From NCBI GenBank assembly GCA_021775475.1, contig JAJFHS010000073.1, forward strand, positions 1 to 64,000: a DNA stretch of 64,000 nucleotides, read 5' to 3'. The translations under genes and the position numbers were made by a program. Every line of letters begins with the position of its first letter. Position 1 is the stretch's first letter. This stretch comes from Hyphomicrobiales bacterium (GTDB taxonomy: Bacteria; Pseudomonadota; Alphaproteobacteria; Rhizobiales; JAJFHR01). This document shows positions 22,366 to 32,500 of this stretch, piece after piece. Below the pieces are notes generated by a model, which was given only the letters and a program-made list of their open reading frames with translations, did not search any database and was not told where the DNA came from.

Positions 22366-22815
22366 ATGATCACAGTAAACTCGCATACGCTGGCCCGCAA
22401 TTTGATCGTGGCCGCAGTCTTTGTCGCTGCCGCAGCTTTTGGTATGGCATCGACGGTTTCTGCGCGGGTTTCTCAAAATTTACCTTCCCCGCAAGCTGTC
22501 ACTTTGAATGAAAAACCCTCTGAAGAATTTCTCCAGCTGGCACAAAAAAGGCGGATTAAAAAACGCCGTCGCAACATTATTCGCGGCCTCAATAACCGGC
22601 AATCAAACTCCGCCATTTCTTCCGGCAGAGCAGCGTCTCTTGGCACTGTCGCGAGAAGCGTGCGACAACGTTTTCCCGGCCAGTTACTTGATGCAAGATT
22701 GGTCAAAGACCGGCGTGGAAACCTCACCTACAGGCTTAAAATTCTTGGGCGAAACGGTGTTATGCGCAATGTAATAGCCGATGCCTACACTGGCGCAATA
22801 ATAGGGGTGCGCTAG
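22366..22815 (+). CDS. Secreted PepSY-like protein upstream of FeuPQ
   Basis: A 149-residue protein with a signal sequence (NLIVAAVFVAAAAFGMASTVSA) and a very basic linker (QKRRIKKRRRNIIRG). A C-terminal PepSY-like domain follows: GQLLDARLVKDRRGNLTYRL and the closing NVIADAYTGAIIGVR. It is the first gene of an operon with the response regulator (2 bp gap) and kinase. In Sinorhizobium a small periplasmic protein (FeuN) next to feuPQ restrains the kinase; this gene may play that part, by position only. The start may be leaderless. Confidence 0.7.
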   Translation: MITVNSHTLARNLIVAAVFVAAAAFGMASTVSARVSQNLPSPQAVTLNEKPSEEFLQLAQKRRIKKRRRNIIRGLNNRQSNSAISSGRAASLGTVARSVRQRFPGQLLDARLVKDRRGNLTYRLKILGRNGVMRNVIADAYTGAIIGVR

Positions 22816-22817
22816 AA

Positions 22818-23489
22818 ATGCGGATTTTAATTGTTGAAGATGACCCCGATCTCAATCGCCAGCTCGTCAGCGCCATGGCGGATGCGGGCTATGTCACCGA
22901 TAGTACTCATGACGGCGAGGACGGGCATTTTCTTGGTGATACCGAGCCCTATGATGCCGTCATTCTCGATCTTGGTCTGCCGGTAATGGATGGCGTGACT
23001 GTTCTGGAAAAATGGCGACGTAACAATCGCAATATGCCGGTGTTGATTTTAACCGCGCGTGATCGCTGGAGTGACAAGGTGTCCGGTTTTGATGCCGGTG
23101 CCGATGATTACGTCTCCAAACCTTTTCATATGGAAGAAATTCTGGCCCGCGTCCGCGCCCTGCTGCGGCGTTCTTCCGGCCATGCGTCTTCAGAGATAAC
23201 CTGCGGCGATCTGGTGCTTGATACCAGGGCAGCGCGGGTTATCCACGCCGGCAGCTCGATAAAACTCACCTCGCTTGAATACCGGCTTTTAGCCTATATG
23301 ATGCATCATCAAGGCAGGGTGATTTCGCGCACCGAACTTGTCGAACACCTTTATGATCAGGATTTTGACCGTGATTCCAATACCATCGAAGTGTTTGTCG
23401 GGCGCGTACGCAAAAAACTCGGTGGAGATTTAATAAAAACCGTTCGTGGGCTAGGATACCGCCTTGGTGATGCACAAGATAATTCCTAA
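22818..23489 (+). CDS. feuP: FeuP-like OmpR/PhoP-family response regulator
   Basis: A 223-residue regulator. The receiver domain has the acidic pocket EDDPD, the phospho-acceptor Asp in VILDLGLPVMDG, and the switch Thr/Lys in LTARDRWSDKV and SKPFHMEE. The winged-helix domain follows, with LTSLEYRLLAYMMHHQGRV and HLYDQDFDRDSNTIEVFVGR, nearly signature-level for FeuP of Rhizobiales. FeuPQ affects osmotic/glucan-export and iron-related functions in rhizobia and is PhoPQ-like. It overlaps the kinase gene by 20 bases. A PhoP-type box upstream of the operon suggests autoregulation. Confidence 0.88.
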   Translation: MRILIVEDDPDLNRQLVSAMADAGYVTDSTHDGEDGHFLGDTEPYDAVILDLGLPVMDGVTVLEKWRRNNRNMPVLILTARDRWSDKVSGFDAGADDYVSKPFHMEEILARVRALLRRSSGHASSEITCGDLVLDTRAARVIHAGSSIKLTSLEYRLLAYMMHHQGRVISRTELVEHLYDQDFDRDSNTIEVFVGRVRKKLGGDLIKTVRGLGYRLGDAQDNS

Positions 23490-24852
23490 TTCCCTTTCTT
23501 TTCGACTGACCGCTGTTGCCGCAGTCTTCAGTCTGGCGGCATTGGCTTTGACCGGCATCATTCTGGCATCCCTGTTTAAAGGCTATATTGAACGCAGCTT
23601 TGATGCCCGCCTTGAAGTCTATTTAACCAGCCTGATAGCATCCACGGAAAAAGGTGAAAGTGACAATTTGGTCGTGGGAGATATTGTTGGCGAGCCGCGG
23701 TTTAATATCCCCTTGTCAGGCTGGTACTGGCGTATTTCCCTGAAACAGAAACCAGCTGAATTAATCGCCTCGTCGCGGTCCCTGTTTGCCAGCAATTTCA
23801 ATATGTCAAAGCTGAACCTTCAATCCGTGGGCAAGGACGGGTTGCGGCGATCGTATATCACCGGACCTGATCAAGAGCCATTACGCGTTATAGAGCGCGA
23901 TATTCAACTGGTGCAGGGAGGAACCATTTACTCCTTTGTAGTTGCCGGAAATGCGATGGAAATGTCCTCAAATGTTGAGGAGTTTACCGGAATTTTGATC
24001 CTGGCGCTGTCGATGCTGGGGGGAGGGCTGGTTCTGGCAACGTTCCTTCAGGTGCGCCTCGGCCTTAGACCATTATTCAAGATCGAAAAAGCTTTGGCAG
24101 AAATCAGATCAGGTCATTCGCGAAGTTTGAGCGGCTCATACCCTAAGGAGCTTCAGCCTCTTGCCACGGAGTTAAACGCCTTGATCTCATCGAATGAGGC
24201 GATTGTCGAACGCGCCCGCCATCATGTGGGAAATCTTGCCCACGCTCTCAAAACCCCCCTGAGTGTCATCGCCAATGAAGCAGAAGGTAACACCGGAAAA
24301 TTTCCTCAACTGGTGAGTGCTCAGACAAAAATTATGGACGAACAGGTGCGGCTTTATCTTGATCGCGCCCGCATGGCTGCATCAAGTCAGGTTCTGGGCG
24401 TGGCCAGCGATGTTGCGCCTGCGATTGCCGGCATCCTTAGAACATTATCCCGAATACATATTGAGCGCGACATAGATATTGAATTTGAACCATCCAGCAA
24501 CATCAGGTTTAAAGGCGAAAAACATGATTTTGAGGAACTTGTCGGCAATGTGCTCGACAATGCCTTTAAATGGACCAGCAGCAAAGTTAAAATCTCCGTC
24601 ACCAAAACACTAAAGTCTGAGACAGGCCTGAAAATGTTGCGTTTGGTGGTTGATGATGATGGGCCGGGACTTATCGGTGACATGCGTCTGGAGGCATTGC
24701 AGCGAGGGCGGCGGCTGGATGAAACCAAACCCGGCTCAGGTCTGGGCCTGTCGATTGTTACTGAACTGGTGGATATCTATGGTGGTGAGATAAAGCTCGG
24801 AAAATCGGAATTTGGTGGATTGCAGGTCGAAATCTTGCTGCCCCGGGCATAG
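23470..24852 (+). CDS. feuQ: FeuQ-like sensor histidine kinase
   Basis: A 460-residue kinase from the ATG at 23470. Two membrane helices (about residues 10-35 and 170-195) flank a periplasmic sensor with SGWYWRISLKQKP, seen in PhoQ-like sensors. The phospho-acceptor His is in GNLAHALKTPLSVI, followed by an ATPase domain with N box NVLDNAFKWTSS, G1 DDDGPG and G2 GSGLGLSIV. It phosphorylates FeuP, encoded by the overlapping upstream gene. The signal sensed cannot be read from the sequence, but the adjacent PepSY protein is a candidate modulator. Confidence 0.85.
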   Translation: MHKIIPNSLSFRLTAVAAVFSLAALALTGIILASLFKGYIERSFDARLEVYLTSLIASTEKGESDNLVVGDIVGEPRFNIPLSGWYWRISLKQKPAELIASSRSLFASNFNMSKLNLQSVGKDGLRRSYITGPDQEPLRVIERDIQLVQGGTIYSFVVAGNAMEMSSNVEEFTGILILALSMLGGGLVLATFLQVRLGLRPLFKIEKALAEIRSGHSRSLSGSYPKELQPLATELNALISSNEAIVERARHHVGNLAHALKTPLSVIANEAEGNTGKFPQLVSAQTKIMDEQVRLYLDRARMAASSQVLGVASDVAPAIAGILRTLSRIHIERDIDIEFEPSSNIRFKGEKHDFEELVGNVLDNAFKWTSSKVKISVTKTLKSETGLKMLRLVVDDDGPGLIGDMRLEALQRGRRLDETKPGSGLGLSIVTELVDIYGGEIKLGKSEFGGLQVEILLPRA

Positions 24853-24956
24853 ATTTTCCAACCGGTTTACCCGGCCATGATCGATGAAACCATAAGAATT
24901 GATTTAAGTTGTCGGAATTCAACCAATTCTTAAACGCTTTCACGTATGGCTGTTTG

Positions 24957-26399
24957 ATGGAACTTGATAGACAAATTCAGGAAAAACTCAACGCCCAGCT
25001 GGCGTTTTTGCAGCCTAAAGCAGCGCTTGCATTGTTGCGGGAAGTTCGGCGTGATGAGGAGCGTGGCGGAAATTCTTATCCCCATGAATTTGTTGCCAGG
25101 AAACTAACTGAAAACCTTGAGAATCATGGATTTGATGCAGAAATTTTGCGGCAACCCTGGGCTTTGTTCTGCGAACCATTTCAAATCTTTCTGGTAGACA
25201 GAAAGAACGACCCCAGACAACGCGGATCGATTTTAAGAGAGTCCACCAGCGTAATCTGGGATTGGCTATGGACTGAATTGCTCCCCGACCAGTTGCCGGA
25301 CCTCGAATTCAGGATTATCCAGGCGCTGAGCGATGACAAACCCGATGAAGCCAGAGCATTGATGGCTGCATTCCATAGCCAGGCTGGTGATAGGATATGG
25401 TCGCAATTGAGCGCCGTTGAAGAAGGCTCTCGTGAATACTTGAGTTATAACTCAAGGTTTGGAAAACCCGGTATTTTCGAAGACGCGATGGAAATGGCCA
25501 GAGCGCTGCAGATTGCGCCCGCCCTAATTCAATTGCGTGGAAAAATGCGCGCTGGCCTGACGCTCAGCCATGACGAAGATGTCAGGCATTGCCACGCATT
25601 GTACAAGAAGTTTCTGCAGACCACAGACAATCACATCGAATTGGGCATGATGCTGATGGCCAGGCGGCTTGAAAAACCATATGAAGTCATAAAAATCATA
25701 CAGCATCACGTTGACGTTGAGCTTGATACGATTATTCTGCGCGACCCTGCTTCACAAAGTGCCACGCTGGTCTTGTGCGATCTTGAGGACAGTATCCGTG
25801 ATGCACTCAAACTTATTTCGCAGTACCAGGATTTTCCACTCGCGGCTGAAAAAATTACTGAATTCTATCACTGTATGGCGGTTTTTACATCAGTGGTTGA
25901 AACTTCAACCAGGTCACTGTGGGGTAACCGGATAATTCAGATCCGCAATATTCTTTCCGCTGCCATTAAACTACAGATTGAGCAACTTCCCCGGTTAGTA
26001 AAAATCCTGCGCTACAAGAATAAATCGCAGCGGTTTTTGTCGCCAAAGAGCAATGGAGAAAGTAGCCCCAATGCCTTTGATGTCAACCAGGCCATATACA
26101 TTGCCAGGTTGTTGGATCTTTCAGGCAGGTTTTTAAGTCAGCTATCAATCAATGATGCCTTCGCCAAAGCCAAAAATGAAGCCATCAACTTCCTTGAGTC
26201 GGTTTCGGAAATAAATGTAAGTGAACTTGCTAAAGCTGAACTGGGCGAAAAGAATAAAATTCTTGAATATTTCAAACCGATGATCGAACTTACCTTGATC
26301 CTTCAGGGCGAAGAACGCGCAGAATTACTGGAGCGTCGTGGTGACTCGGCATTTCGCGCCCAGCCCGCCAAAAGCCAGCCCAGAAACATATTGATTTAA
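24957..26399 (+). CDS. Conserved orphan protein, unknown
   Basis: About 480 residues from the ATG at 24957; a TTG at 24909 would add 16 residues, and neither has a clear ribosome site. The protein is almost wholly helical and hydrophilic, with no signal peptide, membrane span or known catalytic motif. Segments such as LQPKAALALLREVRRDEERG and DEARALMAAFHSQAGDRIW recall helical repeat scaffolds. I do not recognise it. It follows the FeuPQ operon by about 100 bp and ends convergently with the AraC-type gene, overlapping by 4 bp. Confidence 0.65.
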   Translation: MELDRQIQEKLNAQLAFLQPKAALALLREVRRDEERGGNSYPHEFVARKLTENLENHGFDAEILRQPWALFCEPFQIFLVDRKNDPRQRGSILRESTSVIWDWLWTELLPDQLPDLEFRIIQALSDDKPDEARALMAAFHSQAGDRIWSQLSAVEEGSREYLSYNSRFGKPGIFEDAMEMARALQIAPALIQLRGKMRAGLTLSHDEDVRHCHALYKKFLQTTDNHIELGMMLMARRLEKPYEVIKIIQHHVDVELDTIILRDPASQSATLVLCDLEDSIRDALKLISQYQDFPLAAEKITEFYHCMAVFTSVVETSTRSLWGNRIIQIRNILSAAIKLQIEQLPRLVKILRYKNKSQRFLSPKSNGESSPNAFDVNQAIYIARLLDLSGRFLSQLSINDAFAKAKNEAINFLESVSEINVSELAKAELGEKNKILEYFKPMIELTLILQGEERAELLERRGDSAFRAQPAKSQPRNILI

Positions 26400-27388
26400 A
26401 CCACCAGGCTTTGCGGTGCAGCCTCAGGCGTTCCGCGCTCACGATAGGGTGTACGGCCAAAAAACGATCTGTAGCATTTGGAAAAATGTGAAGGTGAGGA
26501 AAACCCGCAGGCCAGGGCAATATTAATCACCGACTGATTGGTCTGCAGCAACAATAACCGCGCCCGGCGCAGGCGCAAATCGAGATAAAAACGCTTGGGC
26601 GTTCTGTCTACATAGCGCTTAAACAATCTCTCAAGCTGCCGTGTTGAAAGCCCGACCTGAGCCGCCAGTTCGCTTGGCGTCCACGGGTCTTCCAGATTTT
26701 CCTCCATGGTTTCAATGATTTTCACTAATTTGGGGTGGCGCGCACCAATGCGGGCGGGAACAGACATGCGTTGATCATCATCGCGATGACGGATCGGCAT
26801 GTGTAACATCTGCTCAGCCACATCTTCGGCGAGACTTTCACCATGTTGTTTGGCAACAAGCGTCAACATCAGATCAAATGTTGCCGTGCCCCCGGCACAA
26901 GTAAACCGGTTGCGGTCAACTTCAAACAGTTTTCCCGACAGATCGATTTCGGGGAAGGTCTCGACAAAAGACGGTATGTTTTCCCAGTGAATAGTGCAGC
27001 GATAGCCCTCCAGCAGCCCGGCGACGGCCAAAACATGGCTTCCGGTGCAAAATGATCCGATAGTCCGGCCGCGCCGGGAAATCATCCGCAGCCATGACAC
27101 CAGCCCTTTTTCGGTGTTGTGCTGAATGTTCATACCGCCACAGACAACAACAACCGCCTTTTCATCAACGCTTTTTAAGTCGCCATCAGGGGGGATGGAA
27201 ATACAGTTGGATGCAGCAACCGGCTCACCGTCTACCGTGTGCAATTTCGCCTTATAAAGTTCCTTGTCGGCCAGCCGGTTGGCAATTCGGAACATTTCCA
27301 TGGCCAGGACCAGCGGGATCATTGAATATTCAGGGGTAAGTACGAAAGCAAAAACCTGAGGATATTCGCGCGGCAAATCACCAAACAT
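26396..27388 (-). CDS. GlxA/GbdR-like AraC-family transcriptional regulator
   Basis: About 330 residues from the ATG at 27388 (an upstream in-frame ATG at 27430 lacks a ribosome site). The N-terminal DJ-1/PfpI-like domain has VVVVCGGMNIQ and GSFCTGSHVLAVAGLLEG, followed by the GlxA mark FTCAGGTATFDLML. The C-terminal AraC domain has two helix-turn-helices (LAAQVGLSTRQLERLFKRY and INIALACGFSSPSHFSKCYR). This architecture is that of GbdR and related regulators of glycine betaine/dimethylglycine/sarcosine catabolism. With soxBDAG only a few genes away, control of that cluster is a reasonable inference. Confidence 0.82.
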   Translation of the reverse strand: MFGDLPREYPQVFAFVLTPEYSMIPLVLAMEMFRIANRLADKELYKAKLHTVDGEPVAASNCISIPPDGDLKSVDEKAVVVVCGGMNIQHNTEKGLVSWLRMISRRGRTIGSFCTGSHVLAVAGLLEGYRCTIHWENIPSFVETFPEIDLSGKLFEVDRNRFTCAGGTATFDLMLTLVAKQHGESLAEDVAEQMLHMPIRHRDDDQRMSVPARIGARHPKLVKIIETMEENLEDPWTPSELAAQVGLSTRQLERLFKRYVDRTPKRFYLDLRLRRARLLLLQTNQSVINIALACGFSSPSHFSKCYRSFFGRTPYRERGTPEAAPQSLVV

Positions 27389-27519
27389 TGACCCAGTTCT
27401 TTCTGCTGGAAGTTGCCAGCACAGTAGCATTTCATCGTTTCAACGAGAATGCACCTGATTTTAAACCGACGCAATTGAATTGGATTATATTGTTAAAAAA
27501 AATGTATCCCCACCCAATA

Positions 27520-28350
27520 CTACCTCCGGCGCAACTTGAAAGCGATATACGTCTGGTTAATCTCGCCACCAAAAATCAGCACCGCACCAGACAAATATAT
27601 AAACATTAACGCGATTATTACGCCCGCCAACCCGGCATAAGTGCTGGCGTAGTTGGCAAACCTGGACAGGAATTCGGCATAGGCGACAGCCACAACCAGC
27701 CATAGTGACAAAGTGAAAACAATACCAGGCAGGATTTCATATAGTTTATGTCGGCGTGCGGGTAGAATTTGATGGGCGGCGACTAAAGATGCGCCGAGAA
27801 AAGCCAGCACAACGGGAAAACGCAGCCAGTCAAACCATACCGTGAACCCGTGAACAACCGGGATCCAGTACGTGGCCGTATCCCAGATCAGCGGCCCGAA
27901 TACGATCAGCAGTGAAAGCATCATCAAAACTACCGAGCCAACAACCACAAAAATAACATCAGTAAGCAAAAGCACAAGGAAATTGCGATCATCCTGCAAT
28001 GAATAAGCCCGGTTCAACCCGACACGAACACTGCGCACCCCCCCTGAAGCTGTCCACAAGGCCACAAGGATTGATACAGAGAGAAGGTCTGAGCGCGGTA
28101 CGGTCAAAATCGATCGTATTTCCGGCACGATCGGATCGACGAGATTTGGCGGAGCAATCGACAACAGATAATCAATCGCATCGCGCGCCAACGCCTCATT
28201 ACCAAAAAATCCCGCCAGAGTTGTCAAAAAGATCAAAAACGGAAACGCTGACAGGATAACCGAAAAAGCAATATTACCAGCAAGCGCAAAACCATCGTAC
28301 CTGCCGAAATTACCGAGAGCGTGAACAAAGATTGTCCAGGTTTGGTGCAT
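27520..28350 (-). CDS. YihY/BrkB-family inner membrane protein
   Basis: A 276-residue protein with six hydrophobic segments. It has the family's opening DGFALAGNIAFSVILSAFPF, a conserved central LWTASGGVRSVRVGLNRAY, and the ending YAGLAGVIIALMFIYLSGAV, then LIFGGEINQTY. BrkB/YihY proteins are widespread inner-membrane proteins of uncertain function, sometimes suggested to be transporters. The gene lies between the AraC-type regulator and a divergent universal stress gene, with no sign of a shared operon. Confidence 0.87.
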   Translation of the reverse strand: MHQTWTIFVHALGNFGRYDGFALAGNIAFSVILSAFPFLIFLTTLAGFFGNEALARDAIDYLLSIAPPNLVDPIVPEIRSILTVPRSDLLSVSILVALWTASGGVRSVRVGLNRAYSLQDDRNFLVLLLTDVIFVVVGSVVLMMLSLLIVFGPLIWDTATYWIPVVHGFTVWFDWLRFPVVLAFLGASLVAAHQILPARRHKLYEILPGIVFTLSLWLVVAVAYAEFLSRFANYASTYAGLAGVIIALMFIYLSGAVLIFGGEINQTYIAFKLRRR

Positions 28351-28434
28351 GATTTTCTTTCGCCACTATGTACCCGGTGGTGGTTATTAGTTAATACCTT
28401 TGTGATATTATAGTCCCAATTTGAGGGACGACCC

Positions 28435-28923
28435 ATGCAAAGAATTCTTGTACCTGTTGATGGTTCACTGCATGCCTTGAAGGCATTACACATTGCCAGT
28501 GACCTTGCGCAGAAATACGGTGGCAGCATTGTTCTACTTCACGTGATTTCAAAAGAAAAAAGCGTAAAAGACCTGCTTGACCTAGCTGTTGCCGATACGT
28601 TTGACCCGACCATGCGCAAGAAACTTCAACAAATTCATAGCGACAATAACGCCAGCGTCCCCAGGGCTCTGCTTCGCGAGATTGGTGAGAAAATTCTGGC
28701 GCAAGCCACAAACAAAGTTAAGCGGCTCGGCCTTGATCTGGAAGTGTTGGAGATCGAAGAAGGCGACCCGGTAGAAAACATTCTGGTTGCCCGCCAGCGT
28801 ACAGATGCAAATACCATCGTCATGGGCGCCAGAGGTGTGAGCGCATCGGGCAGTTTTTCTTTTGGCAGTGTATCGCAAATGGTGTTTGAAAAGGCACCAT
28901 GCACATGCTTGTCCGTCAAGTGA
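28435..28923 (+). CDS. Universal stress protein, UspA family
   Basis: A 162-residue protein with the UspA opening RILVPVDGSLHALKALHIAS and the ATP-binding closing motif MGARGVSASGSFSFGSVSQM (G2xG9xG-type), so it probably binds ATP. Cytoplasmic, single domain. Divergent from the BrkB-like gene across an 84-bp gap; converges on soxG with only one base between stops. No direct link with the sarcosine genes is evident. Confidence 0.88.
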   Translation: MQRILVPVDGSLHALKALHIASDLAQKYGGSIVLLHVISKEKSVKDLLDLAVADTFDPTMRKKLQQIHSDNNASVPRALLREIGEKILAQATNKVKRLGLDLEVLEIEEGDPVENILVARQRTDANTIVMGARGVSASGSFSFGSVSQMVFEKAPCTCLSVK

Positions 28924-28924
28924 G

Positions 28925-29545
28925 CTAAACCACCGGCGCGTCTTGCACCTGAAACAGGCCCACGCCTGCATCCTCGTGAGCCGTTTGCAACAACCATTCC
29001 CACACATAATTCGCGTATGATCTGAATACGTAGAGATCAATCACGTCGGGATTGCTGTCAACAAAATGGGCCAGGGCGGCAACTTCAGCAAACAGCAATC
29101 GCCGCACCGTGCCCGGTTTGAAATCCGGTTGGGTGGCATCAAAGCTGCACCCTTTGATCAGGACTTCGCGAACCCGATCGCCACTGAGCCGGATTATGCT
29201 GCGGGCATCACTCATATCGCAGACAAGAGCGTGGTTTTTAGTCAGTTTTTTGGTCAGTGCAGACAATGTTTTGTCGTGAGATTTAAGCGGCGTTGTGATC
29301 AGCCATTGATCAATCGACAGCCACAGAATATCTATCCCGCCCTTTTTAATGCTTGTGCGTGGGTCTGTTGGCAATTCCACCCCTAAAACCGTAGCAGCAT
29401 TTTTCATGAAAGCCTTGTCATCAGCCTTGCCACGCAGATCAATCATGCCAACGTCATCACGCTCACTCATTTCAATGCCGAGCGCCTGGTTTTCCATCTC
29501 CTGATGGCGGTGGCTCAAGGCCAGATTGCGGTCAAGATCAGGCAT
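28925..29545 (-). CDS. soxG: Sarcosine oxidase gamma subunit
   Basis: A 206-residue subunit of the heterotetrameric sarcosine oxidase. The start at 29545 is chosen because GGAGA lies eight bases upstream; the in-frame ATG at 29569 overlaps soxA further. The sequence has the gamma-subunit pattern LWLSIDQWLITTP, CDMSDARSIIRLSGDRVREVLIKGC (only part of the run is diagnostic) and YANYVWEWLLQTA. It is the last gene of the soxBDAG operon and overlaps soxA by 8 bp. The gamma subunit caps the complex and is needed for assembly. Confidence 0.87.
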   Translation of the reverse strand: MPDLDRNLALSHRHQEMENQALGIEMSERDDVGMIDLRGKADDKAFMKNAATVLGVELPTDPRTSIKKGGIDILWLSIDQWLITTPLKSHDKTLSALTKKLTKNHALVCDMSDARSIIRLSGDRVREVLIKGCSFDATQPDFKPGTVRRLLFAEVAALAHFVDSNPDVIDLYVFRSYANYVWEWLLQTAHEDAGVGLFQVQDAPVV

Positions 29546-32500
29546 TTTGACGTTCTCCTTCACTGTCATAGAACACCGGTGATACCACCTTGGCGCTCAC
29601 CACTTTGTCTTCGAGTGGAAACTGCAATGTATCCCCCATACGCGCCCGGCCGTTTTTGATCAGGCCAAAGGCTATAGAGCGGTTGAGGGTAGGGCTGTAA
29701 TAGCTCGACGACACATGACCGATCATTTTCATCGGCGGCTTGTCCAAAAGCTGTTCGACAGCATAACAGCCATCGGGCAGAACCTCTTTTGGATCATCGG
29801 TGAGCAATCCCACCATCTCCTTGCGCTCGTCGCCCTTGAGGAAAGAGCGTTGCAGTGAGCGTTTGCCAATGTAGTCGACTTTTTTCTTCGATACCGCCCA
29901 GCCGAGATCAAGATCAAGCGGCGTTACCGTGCCATCGGTTTCATCGCCAATGGCTATAAATCCTTTTTCCGCCCGCATCACATGCAAAGGCTCGGTGCCA
30001 TAGGCGGTTAAGCCAAATTCCTTGCCCGCCACCATAAGTGCCTGCCACATGGCCAGACCATAGTTTGCCGGAACAGAGATTTCATATGAGAGTTCACCGG
30101 AAAAACTGATGCGGTAAATGCGCACCGGCACCCCGCATAATTCACCAGATTTATAATCCAGTGGCGTGAATGCTTCGCGGGAGAAATCAATCGTGCTTTC
30201 AAGCTTTTGCAGGATATCGCGTGAATGCGGCCCAGCAACGGCAAATTGCGTGTAGTTTTCGGTAACCGGGGTTATGAAAAGCTTCAAATCCGGCCATTCA
30301 GTTTGGTGCCACTCCTCCAGCCAGCCGACAATTCTGTCGGCATTGCCGCTGGTGGTGTGCATCAAAAAATGATCCTCGGCCAACCTGACGGTAACCCCAT
30401 CGTCAAACAGAAAACCATCCTCATTCATCATCAAGCCATAGCGGCAACGACCGGGTTTTAACGTGCTGAATACGTTGGAATAAATCCGATCCAAAAATAC
30501 GCCAGCATCTGGTCCCTTAACTTCGATTTTGCCCAGGCTTGATAGATCAATAATCCCGGCCTTTTCACGTGTTGCCAGTATTTCGCGGGTGATCGCTGCT
30601 TGTCTGTCTTCAGTGCCATGGCGGTAGCAAAATGGCCGTCGCCACAGGCCTACCGGCTCCATGTCACAATTATTATCATGGTGCCAGGTGGCAATGGGTG
30701 TGCGGCGCACGGGTTGAAACAGATGTTTTGCCTGAGTGCCAGCAATTGATCCCAACGAAAACGGTGTGAACGGCGGGCGAAAACGCGTGGCTCCAGCCGC
30801 TGGAATAGTCGTATTCAGCGTATCCGCCAATATTCCCAACGCACTGATGTTACTGGTTTTCCCCTGATCTGTTGCCATGCCAAGTGTTGTGTAACGCTTG
30901 AGATGTTCAACTGAGCGATAGCCTTCACGCGCAGCCAGTTCAATGTCGGCTGCGGTGACATCATTTTGAAAATCAATGAAATGCTTGTTGCCTTCATTGA
31001 GACTGCCTTTGGCCGGAGCAAACCACAAGGCTTCAAGCGGGCTGCGTTCATCCTGACGGGCTTTGGGCGGCACAGCTTTTTTCGGGCGCGATTTTCCCGT
31101 CGCTGATTTTCCAGCCGCATATCCCTTATCAAAACTCTCATCAATTGTTGTGCTTAAATCAAAATGACCATTGGCAGCACCAATTGCCACAATTGCCTCA
31201 GACGTTTGATCAGGACGGAATGTCTGTAAGGTATCGTCAAACCTTACCGAGCCATTCACATGGGCAAACAGATGAACCGCCGGGTTCCAGCCCCCCGACA
31301 TGCACACCAGATCACATTCAATCCGGGCAAAAGGCTGCGCCAGTCTTCCGGTGGCAGTGCGCGTGGCAATCTGCACGCCTTCAATTGAGGTTCCGCCAAA
31401 GCTGGTTTCGACATTGGAAATAACGCTGCTGTGTATGATTTCAATTCCGGCATCTTCAGCACGTGAAATCAGCGCAGATTTTGTATCCTCGCGAACGTCG
31501 ATAATTTTTGGCACCGACACACCGGCGTCTTGCAGGGTGAGGGCGGTCAAATAAGCATCATCATTATTGGTGAAAATGACAGCGCGTTCGCCCGGTGTCA
31601 CACCATAACGCGTAGCATAGCTGCGTGCAGCCGACGCCAGCATCACGCCGGGGCGGTCATTGTTGGCAAATGTCAGCGGGCGCTCAAAGGCACCGGTGGC
31701 GACAATCACCTTTTTCGCCCGCACCTTCCACAAGCGATGACGTGGTCGGTTGGCCAGACGGTCAGCTTCGCTTATATGATCGCTCAAGCGTTCACACATC
31801 AAAACCCAGTTGTGATCATAATGTCCGGTAACAGTTGTGCGTGGCAGAATATACACATTGTCCATGGCGGCCAGTTTTTTTACCGCTTTTTTCGCCCACG
31901 CAAGCGGTGCCGCACTATCAATCTTGCCATCGATACAATCAGCTGCCCCGCCAAAACGTGGGGAAAGATCGGCGATAATCACCCGCGCACCGACTTCTGC
32001 TGCAGCAAGTGCTGCCGCCAGACCGGCAATTCCGCCACCGGCAATCAGCACATCGCAATTAACATGAACCTGCTCATAGACCGCCTCATCTTCTTCCTGC
32101 GGTGCCGTGCCAAGGCCAGCGGCATGGCGGATAATATGCTCATAATGCGGCCACAGCTTTGCCGGCCACATGAAGGTTTTATAATAAAACCCAGACGGGA
32201 TCAGACGGCTGAAAGTATTGTTGATGGCACTGACATCAAAGGCCAGACTGGGCCAGCGGTTCTGGCTTGTCGCCACCAGGCCATCATACAACTCAACGTC
32301 GGTTATGCGGTTGTTGGGCTCATGGGTGGCACCGCTGCCAACACTCACAAGCGCATTGGGCTCTTCCGGCCCGGCAGCGATGACACCACGCGGGCGGTGA
32401 TACTTAAAACTGCGGCCAAACAGCCTCACCCCATTGGCAAGCAGGGCGGAAGCAAGCGTATCTCCCTTAAAGCCGGTATAGGTTTTGTCGTCGAAGGTAA

